Positions 1-9,575 of a stretch of 19,087 bases of DNA are shown piece after piece. The notes beneath the pieces are model-generated. The model was given only the letters and a program-made list of their open reading frames with translations, did no database searches and was not told the DNA's origin. The translations under genes were made by a program, and so were the position numbers. Position 1 is the stretch's first letter. Every line of letters begins with the position of its first letter. This DNA comes from Pseudomonadota bacterium (GTDB lineage: Bacteria > Pseudomonadota > Gammaproteobacteria > Burkholderiales > Gallionellaceae), in NCBI GenBank assembly GCA_021783855.1, contig JAJXTL010000048.1, positions 1-19,087 on the forward strand. Direction: 5' to 3'.

Positions 1-31
1 TTGCTGCGGCTTTTGCAGCTTAGTCAGATGG

Positions 32-160
32 CTAGGAACCTGTCGGACTTGTCTTGTAACTCATTGATTCCATTAATGTGCGTATAAATTAAGCAAATAT
101 TTAATTGTTAAAAATCAATAGGTTGCATAAAATAAAAATTGAAGTCCGACAGGCTCCTAG
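32..160. repeat. MITE-like element with 19-bp terminal inverted repeats
   Basis: The left end (32-50) reads CTAGGAACCTGTCGGACTT. The right end (142-160) is its reverse complement with one mismatch (18 of 19). The 91 bp between them are strongly AT-rich, unlike the flanks, and have no convincing reading frame. Both outer ends are CTAG, which could be a target duplication or part of the repeat. Size, AT-rich core and matched ends fit a miniature inverted-repeat element mobilised in trans by a transposase. I cannot assign an IS family. The element lies 8 bp beyond the stop codon of the higB remnant, where higA would normally begin. Confidence 0.6.
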
Positions 161-168
161 TAGTCTAA

Positions 169-321
169 TCAATCGCAGATTTCCACGCGGTTGGCATGTC
201 CGTCATTCCACTCAAAGCCCACGCGCCACTGATCGTTTATTCGAATACTCCACTGCCCGGCGCGATCGCCTTTTAAAGCTTCCAGACGATTGTTCGGCGG
301 AATGCGCAAATCCTTGAGCAT
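169..321 (-). pseudogene. HigB-type toxin, C-terminal remnant
   Basis: Reading the minus strand from the ATG at 321 to the TGA at 169 gives 50 residues beginning MLKDLRIPPNNRLEALKGDR and ending in VEICD. The LRIPPxNRLEALKGDR block followed by GQWSIRINDQWRVGFEW is the hallmark C-terminal half of HigB/RelE-superfamily 'plasmid maintenance killer' toxins, which are usually about 90 residues. The N-terminal half is missing. The same frame hits a stop about 65 bases upstream, and the other frames there show no HigB-like start. Family members normally have higA immediately downstream. Here that position is taken by the inverted-repeat element at 32-160. I read this as a decayed toxin gene. A short expressed ORF cannot be excluded but would lack much of the fold. 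The rest of the 161-457 stretch holds only the promoter described separately. Confidence 0.7.
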
Positions 322-383
322 TGCCCGTTTCCCCACTCTGCTCCACTTTTGTCTGTGCTCCTGGTAAATTTGTAAAGGTTTGT

Positions 384-419
384 TTCAATTGAATGGGCCG
401 GATCATTCTTCCGTATAAT
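384..419 (+). promoter_or_regulatory. Candidate sigma70 promoter with overlapping palindrome upstream of mdtA
   Basis: A perfect TATAAT sits at 414-419, about 39 bases before the mdtA start. The best -35 match is TTGAAT at 389-394 (4 of 6), with a rather long 19-bp spacer. A perfect 10-bp palindrome, TTCAATTGAA (384-393), overlaps the -35 and could be a repressor site. No regulator gene is present in the window, so the identity of any regulator is unknown. The -10 is seen directly; its pairing with the -35 and any operator role are inference. Confidence 0.45.
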
Positions 420-457
420 ATTCCCTACTTACGCACTCCCGGACGATCAGCTAATCT

Positions 458-1720
458 ATGTCAGCTTCCCTTGAGCACCCCGCAAACCGTCACATACTGC
501 ACAACCCGACTGGATTTATTCGCGATGCCATTCTGCTGGGTATGTTATGTACGTTAACCCTCGCTCACGCCAAAGATGGCGAGGGCAGACCGGGAGCGAG
601 TCCACCTGTTCCCGTTGCCGCCGCGACCGTGCAACAGCAGTCCATGCCGGTATGGATAGAAGCGCAGGGCACCGTCATACCGCTCAACTACGTCAACGTC
701 ATGCCGCGCGTGGCGGGTTTGCTGCAAAGTCTGAATTTTCGCGAAGGGCAACCGGTCAAGGCCGGGCAATTGCTGGCTACGCTCGACCCGAAACCGTATC
801 AGGTCTTGCTCGAACAAGCACGCGCGCAGACGATGCGCGATCAGGCAACGCTGGGTGGTGCGCAATCCGATTTGCAGCGTTATGAAACGCTGCTGACACA
901 GGATTCCATCTCTGCCCAGCAGGTCACCGATCAGCGTGCAACGGTTGCACAACTGGCCGGCACGGTTGCCGCCGACAAGGCGGCACAGGACAACGCACAG
1001 TTGCAACTGGACTGGACGCGCATCATCTCACCTATTTCCGGCATTGCCGGGCTGCGCCAGGTGACCACCGGCAACATGGTAGGCCTCTCCGGCGCCATCG
1101 GCGGCGGCAACAGCGCCCTCTCCGGCACCGTTGCGACTTCATCGCCGCCCATCGTCACTATCGCTCAGGTACAACCCATCACAGCCTTGTTTGCCATTGC
1201 GCAAACGCAGTTGCCCCAGGTGCTCGAACGCATGCACGGCGCCGCAACGTTGCCTGTACAGGCATGGGATCAGCGCCGCACCGCAATAATGGATAGTGGA
1301 AAAGTCATTGCCATGGACAACCAGATCAATTCCGCCACCGGCACCGTGATGCTCAAGGCTGAATTCGCCAATTCCCGCAAGGTGCTGTTTCCCAACCAGT
1401 TCGTCAATGTGCGGCTGCTCGTCGATACGCTCAGAAACGCCATTGTGGTGCCCTCCTCCGCCATTGCCACTGGCGCACCCGGCAGTTACGTCTATGTGAT
1501 CGACGGCACCGGAAAGGTGGCGCTGCGCAAAGTCACCACAGGGGTGAGCAACCTGGATTACACCAGTATCAGCAGCGGCCTTGCCGTCGGCGAACGCGTC
1601 GTCGCCGATGGTCTCGACAGACTAAAGGACGGCAGCAAAGTGCAAATCGTCACGCCGGCAGGCATACCTGACCGCATGAAAGGCGGCAAGCCTGGAACGG
1701 TGCGGAAAGCCGAGAAATGA
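458..1720 (+). CDS. mdtA: MdtA-like RND efflux periplasmic adaptor
   Basis: The 420-residue product is a membrane fusion protein that links an RND pump in the inner membrane to an outer-membrane channel. An N-terminal hydrophobic stretch (about residues 24-38, ending in AHA) looks like a signal peptide. It is followed by a Pro/Gly-rich linker and an adaptor core: beta-barrel strands, a lipoyl half with [17 protein letters not shown] (about 71-87), a coiled-coil hairpin rich in Gln/Ala (about 107-175), the second lipoyl half ending [10 protein letters not shown] (191-200), and a C-terminal membrane-proximal domain. A Gly/Ser-rich stretch (about 208-230) is longer than in E. coli MdtA and is built on a 10-bp direct repeat. 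The ATG at 458 has only a weak ribosome site (GGACGA, 441-446) but gives the full signal sequence. The stop overlaps the mdtB start as ATGA. Confidence 0.88.
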   Translation: MSASLEHPANRHILHNPTGFIRDAILLGMLCTLTLAHAKDGEGRPGASPPVPVAAATVQQQSMPVWIEAQGTVIPLNYVNVMPRVAGLLQSLNFREGQPVKAGQLLATLDPKPYQVLLEQARAQTMRDQATLGGAQSDLQRYETLLTQDSISAQQVTDQRATVAQLAGTVAADKAAQDNAQLQLDWTRIISPISGIAGLRQVTTGNMVGLSGAIGGGNSALSGTVATSSPPIVTIAQVQPITALFAIAQTQLPQVLERMHGAATLPVQAWDQRRTAIMDSGKVIAMDNQINSATGTVMLKAEFANSRKVLFPNQFVNVRLLVDTLRNAIVVPSSAIATGAPGSYVYVIDGTGKVALRKVTTGVSNLDYTSISSGLAVGERVVADGLDRLKDGSKVQIVTPAGIPDRMKGGKPGTVRKAEK

Positions 1721-4700
1721 GCGGTACGCAGGACGAGACCGGCAGCAGCACTTTGGATGCATCTGGCGAACCCAGTCCTTCAAAGCTGTTCATCCTGCGC
1801 CCCATTGCCACGACCTTGCTGATGCTGGCCGTGCTGCTGCTGGGTTTTATCGGCTACAGACTGTTACCGCAATCGGCATTGCCTGAGGTGGACTATCCGA
1901 CCATACAGGTCACCACGCTTTATCCCGGCGCCAGCCCGGACGTCATCACCTCCTCCATCACCTCGCCGCTTGAAAGGCAATTCGGGCAGATGCCGGGCCT
2001 GTCGCAGATGTGGTCCGCCAGCTCCGGCGGCGCATCGGTCGTCACGCTGCGCTTCGATTTGAAACTGCCGCTGGATGTGGCCGAACAGGAGGTCCAGGCT
2101 GCGATCAATGCCGCAACCACTTTCTTGCCGACCGACCTGCCGCAACCCCCCATCTATGCCAAGATCAACCCGGCCGATGCACCGGTCATCACGCTGGGAC
2201 TGACCTCGGACACGCTGCCGCTTACCCAGTTGCAGGATCTCGCCGACACCAGACTGGCTCAAAAAATCTCGCAAGTCACAGGTGTGGGCCTGGTGAGTCT
2301 GAGCGGCGGGCAGCGCCCCTCCGTTCAAATTCAGGCCAACGGCCGCCAGCTGGCATCCTATGGCTTGAGTCTGCTCAGTGTGCAAACCGCAATCGTTGCA
2401 GCCAATGTCAACATGCCCAAAGGCAGTTTCGACGGGCCCGCGCAGGCATTGACCATCAACGCCAACGACCAGCTGCAGTCGGTGCAGGATTACAAAAGTC
2501 TCATCATCTCCTACAATAACGGCGCACCGGTGCGACTGGAAGATGTCGCCCTTGTAACGCAAGGACCTGAAAATGCGCTGCTCGCTGCCCGGGTCAACGG
2601 CAAGCCCGGCATCGTCATCAACGTGCAACGCCAGCCCGGCGCAAATGTGATCGCAGTCGTCGATCATATCCATGATCTGCTGCCGCAATTGCGCAAGAGC
2701 CTGCCGGGCGCATCCGATCTGACCATACTGTCGGATCGCACCGTGACCATACGTTCAGCCATTGCCGATGTGAAGTTCGAACTGATGCTCTCGATCGTGC
2801 TGGTGGTGCTGGTGATTTTCCTGTTCCTGCGCAGCGCGCGGGCCACCTTCATCCCCGCGCTGGCCGTACCCCTGTCGCTTGTCGGCACCTTCGGCGTGAT
2901 GTATCTGGCAAACTTCTCGATCAACAACCTCACGCTGATGGCGCTGACCATTGCCACGGGCTTCGTGGTGGATGATGCGATCGTGATGATAGAAAATATC
3001 GCCCGCTATATCGAGCAGGGCGAGTCTCCCATGCAGGCCGCGCTAAAGGGCGCGAAGCAGATCGGCTTTACCATCATTTCGCTGACCATTTCGCTGATCG
3101 CCGTGCTCATTCCCCTGTTGTTCATGGGCGATGTCGTCGGGCGCCTGTTCCGCGAATTCGCCATCACGCTGGCGGTGGCGATTCTGATTTCCGCCATCGT
3201 ATCGCTCACCTTTACGCCCATGCTCAGCGCACGTCTGTTAAAGCATGTGCCTGAAGAACAGAACGGCCCCCTGCTGCGCTGGAGTCAACGCCAGTTCGAC
3301 CGGCTGATTGCAGCTTATGGCCGGTCTCTGCGCTGGGTCTTGCAGCATCAGCCGCTGACCCTGATGGTGGCTTTCGGAACGCTTGTCCTGACTGTGCTGC
3401 TGTATATCGCGATTCCCAAAGGCTTCTTCCCGGTGGAAGATACCGGACTGATTCAGGCCATCACGGTAACGTCACAAAGCACCTCTTTTGCCGAAATGAA
3501 CCGCCGGCAACAGGCACTGGTCGACATTCTGCTCAAAGATGCCGCGGTGCAGAGCATTTCATCCTTTATCGGTGTGGACGGCAGCAACACCACCCTCAAT
3601 AGCGGTCGCATGCTCATCAGCCTGAAACCGCTGGAGCAACGAAGCGATCGCGTCGGCCCTATTATCGCCCGATTGAAAAAACTGTCGGCCCAGCTGCCCG
3701 GCACCGACATTTTTCTGCAACCGGTACAGGATCTGACCATCGACGACCTGGTCAGCCGCAGCCCCTATCAGTTCAGCATCACCGCAACCAGTGCGGCAGA
3801 GCTGTCTGTCTGGACAGCAAAACTGCTGGATAAATTGCGCGCCTTGCCGCAACTCTCCGAGGTGTCCGGCAGCTTGCAGAACAAGGGTTTGCAGGCCTAT
3901 GTGGACATCGACCGGGATGCCGCCTCACGCATTGGCATCACCGTGGCCAACATAGACAGCGCGCTGTACAGCGCCTTCGGCCAGCGACTGATTTCAACCA
4001 TCTTCACTCAGTCGACACAGTATCGCGTGGTATTGCTGCTGGACCCCAAAGACCGGCAGGGCATTGCCGGATTTAACGGAATCTACCTGACTTCCAGTAC
4101 CGGCGTAGCCGTGCCGCTGTATGAGGTTGCACGCATTGTGCAACAGAGCGGACCGCTGGAGATAGATCATCTCGGGCAATTTCCTGCGGCGATGATTTCG
4201 TTCAATCTGGCGCCCGGTGCGTCGATCGGCGAGGCGGTAGAGGCCATACATAAGGTACAGGCGCAAATCGGGCTGCCCGCTTCCGTACCGTTAAAAATGC
4301 AAGGCGCGGCGGCAGCTTTCGAGGCCGCTCTCGCCAACCAGCTCTGGTTGTTGCTCGCGGCGGTGGTGACCATGTACATCGTATTAGGTGTCTTGTATGA
4401 AAGTTTTATCCATCCGGTGACAATTTTATCTACCCTGCCATCGGCCGGCATCGGCGCGCTGCTGGCCCTGATGTTTTCGGGCAACAGCCTGACGGTGATA
4501 GCCATCATCGGCATCATCCTCCTGATTGGTATCGTGAAAAAGAATGCGATTCTGATGGTGGATTTCGCGCTGGATGCGCAGCGAAATGAAGGACTGTCGC
4601 CGAGCGACGCCATTTTTCAGGCAGCACAGTTGAGGCTGAGGCCGATACTGATGACGACCTTCGCAGCCCTGTTCGGTGCGATACCGCTGATCATCGGCGG

Positions 4701-4968
4701 AGGTATGGGCGCTGAACTGCGCCAGCCCTTGGGTATTGCGCTGGTCGGCGGCTTGCTGCTGTCGCAGTTGCTCACCCTGTTTACCACGCCGGTGATTTAC
4801 CTGGCCTTTGAACGCCTGTCAGCCCGCTGGACAGCCCGCTTTGGCAACGGGCATGGCACACCAGATAATGAAATAAGCCATGCCCGTTCCCCTCACCCGA
4901 ACCCTCTCCCGGAGGGCGAGGGAACGAGCGAACGCTTGCGCGAGGTTGATGTTAAGGATGCCGAGTGA
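1717..4968 (+). CDS. mdtB: MdtB-like RND multidrug efflux transporter
   Basis: This 1083-residue inner-membrane pump of the HAE1/AcrB family resembles MdtB throughout. The N-terminal block has [24 protein letters not shown] and [13 protein letters not shown]4 carries the proton-relay pair D419-D420 in [13 protein letters not shown], and the TM10 lysines K941-K942 are in [13 protein letters not shown]. Two large periplasmic docking/porter regions separate the two membrane halves. MdtB normally works as a heteromultimer with MdtC. The body ends near RWTARFG. About 40 further residues, including [12 protein letters not shown], are encoded by two palindromes (see repeat at 4846-4926), so the protein is roughly 40 residues longer than E. 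coli MdtB. The start overlaps the mdtA stop (ATGA) and the stop overlaps the mdtC GTG, implying translational coupling. Confidence 0.92.
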   Translation: MSGTQDETGSSTLDASGEPSPSKLFILRPIATTLLMLAVLLLGFIGYRLLPQSALPEVDYPTIQVTTLYPGASPDVITSSITSPLERQFGQMPGLSQMWSASSGGASVVTLRFDLKLPLDVAEQEVQAAINAATTFLPTDLPQPPIYAKINPADAPVITLGLTSDTLPLTQLQDLADTRLAQKISQVTGVGLVSLSGGQRPSVQIQANGRQLASYGLSLLSVQTAIVAANVNMPKGSFDGPAQALTINANDQLQSVQDYKSLIISYNNGAPVRLEDVALVTQGPENALLAARVNGKPGIVINVQRQPGANVIAVVDHIHDLLPQLRKSLPGASDLTILSDRTVTIRSAIADVKFELMLSIVLVVLVIFLFLRSARATFIPALAVPLSLVGTFGVMYLANFSINNLTLMALTIATGFVVDDAIVMIENIARYIEQGESPMQAALKGAKQIGFTIISLTISLIAVLIPLLFMGDVVGRLFREFAITLAVAILISAIVSLTFTPMLSARLLKHVPEEQNGPLLRWSQRQFDRLIAAYGRSLRWVLQHQPLTLMVAFGTLVLTVLLYIAIPKGFFPVEDTGLIQAITVTSQSTSFAEMNRRQQALVDILLKDAAVQSISSFIGVDGSNTTLNSGRMLISLKPLEQRSDRVGPIIARLKKLSAQLPGTDIFLQPVQDLTIDDLVSRSPYQFSITATSAAELSVWTAKLLDKLRALPQLSEVSGSLQNKGLQAYVDIDRDAASRIGITVANIDSALYSAFGQRLISTIFTQSTQYRVVLLLDPKDRQGIAGFNGIYLTSSTGVAVPLYEVARIVQQSGPLEIDHLGQFPAAMISFNLAPGASIGEAVEAIHKVQAQIGLPASVPLKMQGAAAAFEAALANQLWLLLAAVVTMYIVLGVLYESFIHPVTILSTLPSAGIGALLALMFSGNSLTVIAIIGIILLIGIVKKNAILMVDFALDAQRNEGLSPSDAIFQAAQLRLRPILMTTFAALFGAIPLIIGGGMGAELRQPLGIALVGGLLLSQLLTLFTTPVIYLAFERLSARWTARFGNGHGTPDNEISHARSPHPNPLPEGEGTSERLREVDVKDAE
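4846..4926. repeat. Tandem palindromes (REP-like) encoding the extra MdtB C-terminal tail
   Basis: Two palindromes lie back to back. The first has perfect 12-bp arms, AACGGGCATGGC (4846-4857) and GCCATGCCCGTT (4877-4888), with a 19-base loop. The second (4885-4926) has arms starting CGTTCCC and ending GAGGGAACG around an inner CCCTC/GAGGG stem. Its sequence (CCCTCACCC...CCCTCTCCCGGAGGG) is of a kind seen as dispersed REP-like repeats in many proteobacteria. The reading frame passes through both. They sit just before the mdtB stop and the mdtC ribosome site (AAGG, 4954-4957), so the RNA hairpins could affect the mdtB:mdtC ratio or mRNA stability. Confidence 0.7.
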
Positions 4969-7900
4969 ACTTTTCCGCACCCTTTATCCGACGACCGATA
5001 GGTACCACACTGCTGGCACTGGCCGTGCTGCTGGCAGGCGCAATCGCCTTTAAATTGCTGCCCGTGGCGCCCCTGCCGCAAGTGGATTTTCCCACCATCA
5101 ATATCAGCGCCAGTCTGCCGGGCGCCAGTCCCGATGTGATGGCCGCGACCGTGGCGACTCCGCTGGAGCGTGCACTGGGGCGCATCGCAGGCATCGCTGA
5201 AATGACCTCTTCGAGTTCGCTGGGTTCGACCAATATCACAATCCAGTTCGATTTATCCAAGGACATCAATTCGGCCGCCCGCGAAGTGCAGGCTGCCATC
5301 AATGTCGCCCGCCCCATGCTGCCTGCCGGCATGGTGGGTAATCCGACCTACCGCAAGGTCAACCCGGCCGACGCACCCATCATGGTTTTATCGCTGACAT
5401 CGAACGGCATGTCGGTCAGCCAGATGTACGATGCCGCCTCGACCATACTGGCGCAGAAAATTTCCCAGTTGCCGGGTATCGGCCAGGTAACCGTAGGCGG
5501 AGGTGCGCTGCCCGCCGTGCGCGTCGATCTTGATCTGGACCAGATCAACAACATGGGATTGAGCCTGGAGCAAATAAGAACAGCCATCGCCACCAGCAAC
5601 ATCAACGCGCCCAAGGGCGCACTGGAAGATGCAACCCGCCGCTGGCAGTTGCAGGCAAATGACCAGCTCACCACCCCCGCAGATTACAGCCAACTGACCG
5701 TCGCATACGTGGGCGGCGCACCGGTCAGGCTGAGTCAGATAGCGCATATCAGTCAGAACTCACAGAACGTACGCAACATGGGCATGTTCAACGGCCAGTC
5801 CTCGGTGCAGTTGATTATCTCCCGCCAGCCGGGGGCCAACATCATAGCCGCCGTGGAGGCCATCAAGGCGGAACTCCCCGAGTTGACGGCTTCCATCCCG
5901 CAGTCTATACACATAAACATCATGATGGATCGCACGACGACCATCCGCGCCTCCTTGCACGACTCCGAAAGCACGCTGCTGCTGTCAGTGGCGCTGGTGG
6001 CGCTGGTGGTCTTCGTTTTTCTGCGCGACTGGCGCGCCACGCTGATTCCCGCCATCGCAGTGCCGATCTCGCTGGTCGGCACCTTTGCCGCCATGTATCT
6101 GCTGAATTACAGCCTGGATAATCTGTCGCTGATGGCGCTGATCGTCGCCACCGGTTTCGTGGTGGACGATGCCGTGGTGGTGCTGGAAAATATCATGCGG
6201 CACGTTGAAAAAGGTGTGCCGCCCATGCAGGCAGCGCTGCGCGGCGCACATGAGGTAAGCTTTACCGTGTTGTCGATGAGCCTCTCTCTCGTAGCGGTTT
6301 TTCTGCCTGTCCTGCTGATGGGCGGCATCATCGGCCGCCTGTTCCGCGAATTTGCAGCCACGCTGTCCATCGCGGTTATTATCTCGCTGTTCGTCTCGCT
6401 CACCGTGACACCGATGCTGGCATCCCGCCTGCTTAAACTGCGCGGCAACACCCCGCCCGGACGTCTGGCCGCTCTGGGCGAGCGCGGCTACGCACGCCTG
6501 TTGCGCGGTTACGACATCAGCCTTTCCTGGGCGCTCAAACATAACTGGCTGATGTTGATCGTGTTTTTTGCAACCATAGCCTTCACCGTTCATTTGTACA
6601 AGGTCGTTCCCAAGGGGTTCTTCCCTACTCAGGACACCGGCCTGATAATCGGCAATATACAGGCCGATCAGTCGATTTCATTTCAGGCTATGTCGCAAAA
6701 ACTCGCCCGCATTGTGGCCATTATCAAAGCCGACCCGGCGGTACAAAATGCCATGGCCTTTACAGGCGGCGGCGGAACCAACGGCGGCTTTATCTTCATG
6801 AGCCTGAAGCCTTATAACCTGCGTCCGGATGCGACAACCGTGCTTGGAAAACTCAGGCACAAGATTAACTCGGTGCCCGGTGCGCAGGTATTCCTGGCCC
6901 CCGTGCAGGACATCCGAGCGGGCGGTCGTCCTTCTCCCGCACTCTACCAGTACACCTTGCAAACCGGCGATTTGAACGAGTTGCGCGAGTGGGAGCCGCG
7001 CGTACTGGAAGCGTTCCGGCACATCCCCGGCTTGTCCGACGTGAATACCGACCAGCAAAGCAAAGGGCTGCAAGTTCAGCTTCTAATCGACCGGGAAGCC
7101 GCTGCGCGCTACGGAATTTCGGTGAGCACCATAGACCAGACGCTGAACGATGCCTTCGGTCAGCGTTTGATATCGACCATTTATGCACCGCTGAATCAAT
7201 ATCGCGTGGTCATGGAAGCGGAAGATCGATACCAGCAACGCCCGGATGCGCTGAACAGCATTTATCTGATCAGTGCCGCAGGACAGAAAATTCCATTGGC
7301 GGCGCTGGCACATTATGAACTGGGCAACACGCCCCTGGTGGTCAACCATCAGGGGCTGTTTGCCGCATCGACGATTTCATTCAACCTCGAAAAGACCTTA
7401 TCGCTGGGACAGGCGCAGCATCTGATTGCGGTGGCGATGGCGCAGATCGGCCTGCCCGGCGCCGTTCAGGGCGGCTTTCAGGGTACCGCCAAACTCTTTC
7501 AGGACACCCTCAACAACCAGCCCCTGTTCATCTCATCCGCAATTTTAGTAATCTACATCGTACTGGGCATGTTGTATGAGAGCACCATACACCCGCTGAC
7601 CATTTTGTCCACCTTGCCGTCCGCCGGGATGGGCGCGGTGCTGGCACTGATGATTTTTCATACCGATTTTTCCATCATCGCGTTGATCGGTGTATTTCTG
7701 TTGATCGGCATCGTAAAAAAGAACGCCATCCTGATGGTAGATTTCGCACTTCAAGCGGAGCGGGAGGCAGGCAGCAGTCCGCGTGACGCCATCCATCAGG
7801 CGTGTCTGTTGCGTCTGCGCCCCATACTGATGACGACACTGGCGGCACTGTTCACGGCGTTGCCGCTGGCGGTAATCACCGGCAATGGCGCCGAACTGCG

Positions 7901-8075
7901 CCAGCCGCTGGGCATCGCCGTTGCCGGCGGCCTGATCGTCAGCCAGTTGCTCACCTTGTACACTACCCCGGTAATTTATCTGCAACTCGACAAGCTGCGC
8001 CACTGGGGCCGCCGCCGCTGGGCAAAAAGGCAGGATCAAGGATTGAGGCGTGAAGCTATTGTGGATGAAAGTTGA
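4965..8075 (+). CDS. mdtC: MdtC-like RND multidrug efflux transporter
   Basis: The 1036-residue second RND subunit matches Mdt[45 protein letters not shown] and NPADAPIM in the N-terminal third. D401-D402 lie in TM4 ([13 protein letters not shown]), and [12 protein letters not shown] is in TM10. It is paralogous to the preceding MdtB. In E. coli the two form a mixed trimer, with the MdtC subunit thought mainly to bind substrate and MdtB to drive proton transport. The start is GTG at 4965, overlapping the mdtB stop, with TAAGGA (4953-4958) as ribosome site. The last 16 or so residues after RRRWAKRQ have no counterpart in E. coli MdtC and come from a degenerate 7-bp repeat tract that also supplies the stop codon. 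Confidence 0.92.
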   Translation: MNFSAPFIRRPIGTTLLALAVLLAGAIAFKLLPVAPLPQVDFPTINISASLPGASPDVMAATVATPLERALGRIAGIAEMTSSSSLGSTNITIQFDLSKDINSAAREVQAAINVARPMLPAGMVGNPTYRKVNPADAPIMVLSLTSNGMSVSQMYDAASTILAQKISQLPGIGQVTVGGGALPAVRVDLDLDQINNMGLSLEQIRTAIATSNINAPKGALEDATRRWQLQANDQLTTPADYSQLTVAYVGGAPVRLSQIAHISQNSQNVRNMGMFNGQSSVQLIISRQPGANIIAAVEAIKAELPELTASIPQSIHINIMMDRTTTIRASLHDSESTLLLSVALVALVVFVFLRDWRATLIPAIAVPISLVGTFAAMYLLNYSLDNLSLMALIVATGFVVDDAVVVLENIMRHVEKGVPPMQAALRGAHEVSFTVLSMSLSLVAVFLPVLLMGGIIGRLFREFAATLSIAVIISLFVSLTVTPMLASRLLKLRGNTPPGRLAALGERGYARLLRGYDISLSWALKHNWLMLIVFFATIAFTVHLYKVVPKGFFPTQDTGLIIGNIQADQSISFQAMSQKLARIVAIIKADPAVQNAMAFTGGGGTNGGFIFMSLKPYNLRPDATTVLGKLRHKINSVPGAQVFLAPVQDIRAGGRPSPALYQYTLQTGDLNELREWEPRVLEAFRHIPGLSDVNTDQQSKGLQVQLLIDREAAARYGISVSTIDQTLNDAFGQRLISTIYAPLNQYRVVMEAEDRYQQRPDALNSIYLISAAGQKIPLAALAHYELGNTPLVVNHQGLFAASTISFNLEKTLSLGQAQHLIAVAMAQIGLPGAVQGGFQGTAKLFQDTLNNQPLFISSAILVIYIVLGMLYESTIHPLTILSTLPSAGMGAVLALMIFHTDFSIIALIGVFLLIGIVKKNAILMVDFALQAEREAGSSPRDAIHQACLLRLRPILMTTLAALFTALPLAVITGNGAELRQPLGIAVAGGLIVSQLLTLYTTPVIYLQLDKLRHWGRRRWAKRQDQGLRREAIVDES

Positions 8076-8087
8076 TAGTTGAACTGA
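8032..8087. repeat. Degenerate heptanucleotide tract at the mdtC 3' end
   Basis: Read in 7-base steps from 8032, the sequence gives AGGATCA, AGGATTG, AGGCGTG, then two unlike units, then GAAAGTT, GATAGTT and GAACTGA. Neighbouring units resemble each other and the 7-base phase holds across 56 bases. Bases 8033-8047 match murU 12430-12444 at 14 of 15 positions. The AGGCGTG unit is a rotation of the reverse complement of CCTCACG, which occurs twice in the pdxA array. The tract forms the end of mdtC and most of its gap to the next gene. It is weaker than the pdxA array, but the shared units make chance less likely. Confidence 0.5.
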
Positions 8088-8127
8088 CCGCTCACCTTTT
8101 TCCTGTCTGTTTATAGGAATATTGCAA

Positions 8128-9564
8128 ATGCTGAAAATTAAACTGATTGTTATTGGAGTAAGTATTATCTTGGCGGGCTGCGCAGTGGGGCCGGACTATA
8201 AGCGTCCGTCAATAACAACCCCGGCACGGTTCAAGGAGGGCTGGGTGCAGACTGGCCCTCTTCCAGTGCCGGACAGCTGGTGGACAGTGTTCAACGACAA
8301 AACGCTCAACGAGCTTGAGCCCCGCGTCGCCAGCGCCAACCAGAGTCTGATCGCGTCTTATCACGCCTATCTGCAAGCGACGGCACTCACCGATGCCGCG
8401 CGCGCTGCCGAGTTCCCCACGGTGGGCGTCGCCGTTGCATCCAGCCGCACTTCTTCAGGATCTGGAAACGTCATAGGGGCGGGCCAGAATATGACCATTT
8501 CAGGTAATTCGGCGGCTTTCTCCGCCAGCTGGGTGCCGGATTTCTGGGGGAAAGTACGTCGTCAGGTCGAGTCTGACATCGCCAGCAGCGCAGCCAGTCT
8601 GAATACCCTCCGCGCGGCACAGCTGAGCTTGCAAGGCACGCTGGCGCAGGACTATTTCCAGATACGCCAGCTGGACAGCCAGACGCAATTGGCGCAGAAA
8701 ACGGTCACGGCCTATGAAAAATTCCTGACAATGACGCAAAACCGTTATGTTGCGGGCGTGGCCACTCAGGCCGACGTGGCGCTGGCTCAGTCGCAACTGG
8801 CTACCGCGCGGGTGCAACAGGTTTCTTTCGGCGTGCAGCGCGCGCAGCTGGAACATGCTATCGCGGTGACGATCGGTGAAGCGCCTTCCGACTTCAGCCT
8901 GCCCGCCGTATCCGACATGCCGGAACCTCACGCCATTCCGGTCGGCTTACCCTCGCAACTGTTGCTGCGTCGCCCGGATCTGCAGGCAGCCGAACGCCAG
9001 GTCGCGGCTGCCAATGCCCTGATCGGCGTTGCCGAATCGGCCTACTTTCCGGCGTTGACGCTCTCCGGACAACGCGGCTGGCGCAGCACCACTTTTACCA
9101 ATCTGGTATCTGCGCCCAATCTGTTCTGGTCCATGGGGCCTTCGCTGGCGGCAACGCTGTTCGACGGCGGTGCGCGAAGTGCTCAGATCGCGCAAAGTCG
9201 TGAGGGATACCAGATGGCGGTCGCGCAATATCGGCAACTCGGTTTGCAGGCTTTACAGCAAGTCGAGGATCAGCTTGTCGCTTCCACTACGCTCGCCGAT
9301 GAAGCGGATTTACAGCGGCAGGCCGTCGCTGCGGCAGAGCGGTCGTTGCGTCTGACAACCGATCAGTACAAGGCAGGAATCGTACCTTACCTGAATGTGG
9401 TCACCGCCCAGACAGCGGCCTATACCACACACAACGCGGCGCTGCTGATTTCCGGTCAACGCCTTACCGCCGGCGTTGCGTTGATTCAGGCTCTGGGCGG
9501 CGGATGGGGTGATGACATTCGGCCTGCGCTGGGCATTGACGTGACAGCACCCAAGCCCGATTAA
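8128..9564 (+). CDS. NodT-family outer-membrane efflux lipoprotein
   Basis: This 478-residue TolC-like outer-membrane factor completes the tripartite pump. Residues 1-17 form a lipoprotein signal ending in the lipobox LAGC (Cys18 lipidated). GPDYKRP follows, the classic start of NodT-family channels. The two OEP repeats each carry long alpha-helical barrel segments. The second contains RRPDLQAAERQVAAANALIG and AYFPALTLSG, both family signatures. I chose the ATG at 8128 rather than the TTG six bases upstream because AGGA (8115-8118) is correctly spaced from the ATG. The gap after mdtC is 52 bp with no terminator, so it is probably in the mdtABC operon. E. coli mdtABC uses unlinked TolC, while Pseudomonas MuxABC-OpmB carries its own channel, as here. 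No specific gene symbol is justified. Confidence 0.9.
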   Translation: MLKIKLIVIGVSIILAGCAVGPDYKRPSITTPARFKEGWVQTGPLPVPDSWWTVFNDKTLNELEPRVASANQSLIASYHAYLQATALTDAARAAEFPTVGVAVASSRTSSGSGNVIGAGQNMTISGNSAAFSASWVPDFWGKVRRQVESDIASSAASLNTLRAAQLSLQGTLAQDYFQIRQLDSQTQLAQKTVTAYEKFLTMTQNRYVAGVATQADVALAQSQLATARVQQVSFGVQRAQLEHAIAVTIGEAPSDFSLPAVSDMPEPHAIPVGLPSQLLLRRPDLQAAERQVAAANALIGVAESAYFPALTLSGQRGWRSTTFTNLVSAPNLFWSMGPSLAATLFDGGARSAQIAQSREGYQMAVAQYRQLGLQALQQVEDQLVASTTLADEADLQRQAVAAAERSLRLTTDQYKAGIVPYLNVVTAQTAAYTTHNAALLISGQRLTAGVALIQALGGGWGDDIRPALGIDVTAPKPD

Positions 9565-9575
9565 AAACTTTTTAA
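9561..9575. other. Symmetrical A/T repeat spanning two convergent stop codons
   Basis: TTAAAAA-C-TTTTTAA is a perfect 7-bp inverted repeat with a single central base. It contains the TAA of the outer-membrane factor gene on the plus strand (9562-9564) and the TAA of ubiH on the minus strand (9574-9572), only 7 bases apart. The stem is all A/T, so it is not a standard intrinsic terminator. I see no GC-rich hairpin with a T-run between these convergent operons. Confidence 0.4.

Noticed and set aside
105..317. Plus-strand 70-codon ORF in the left intergenic region
   Set aside because: It starts inside the inverted-repeat element and runs antisense to the recognisable HigB remnant. There is no ribosome site or family match.
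212..406. Minus-strand 64-codon ORF over the toxin remnant
   Set aside because: It is the wrong frame. The HigB-like residues are in a different minus frame ending at 169, and this ORF shows no family signature.
1864..2688. Minus-strand open frame (274 codons) across mdtB
   Set aside because: It is antisense to conserved RND sequence and its composition is Gln/Gly/Arg/His-rich, typical of shadow frames. A similar frame at 5985-6593 over mdtC was rejected for the same reason.
4965..8075. Tandem duplication of mdtB and mdtC as a recent event
   Set aside because: The two RND proteins are diverged and match MdtB and MdtC respectively, so the duplication is ancient and normal for this operon type.
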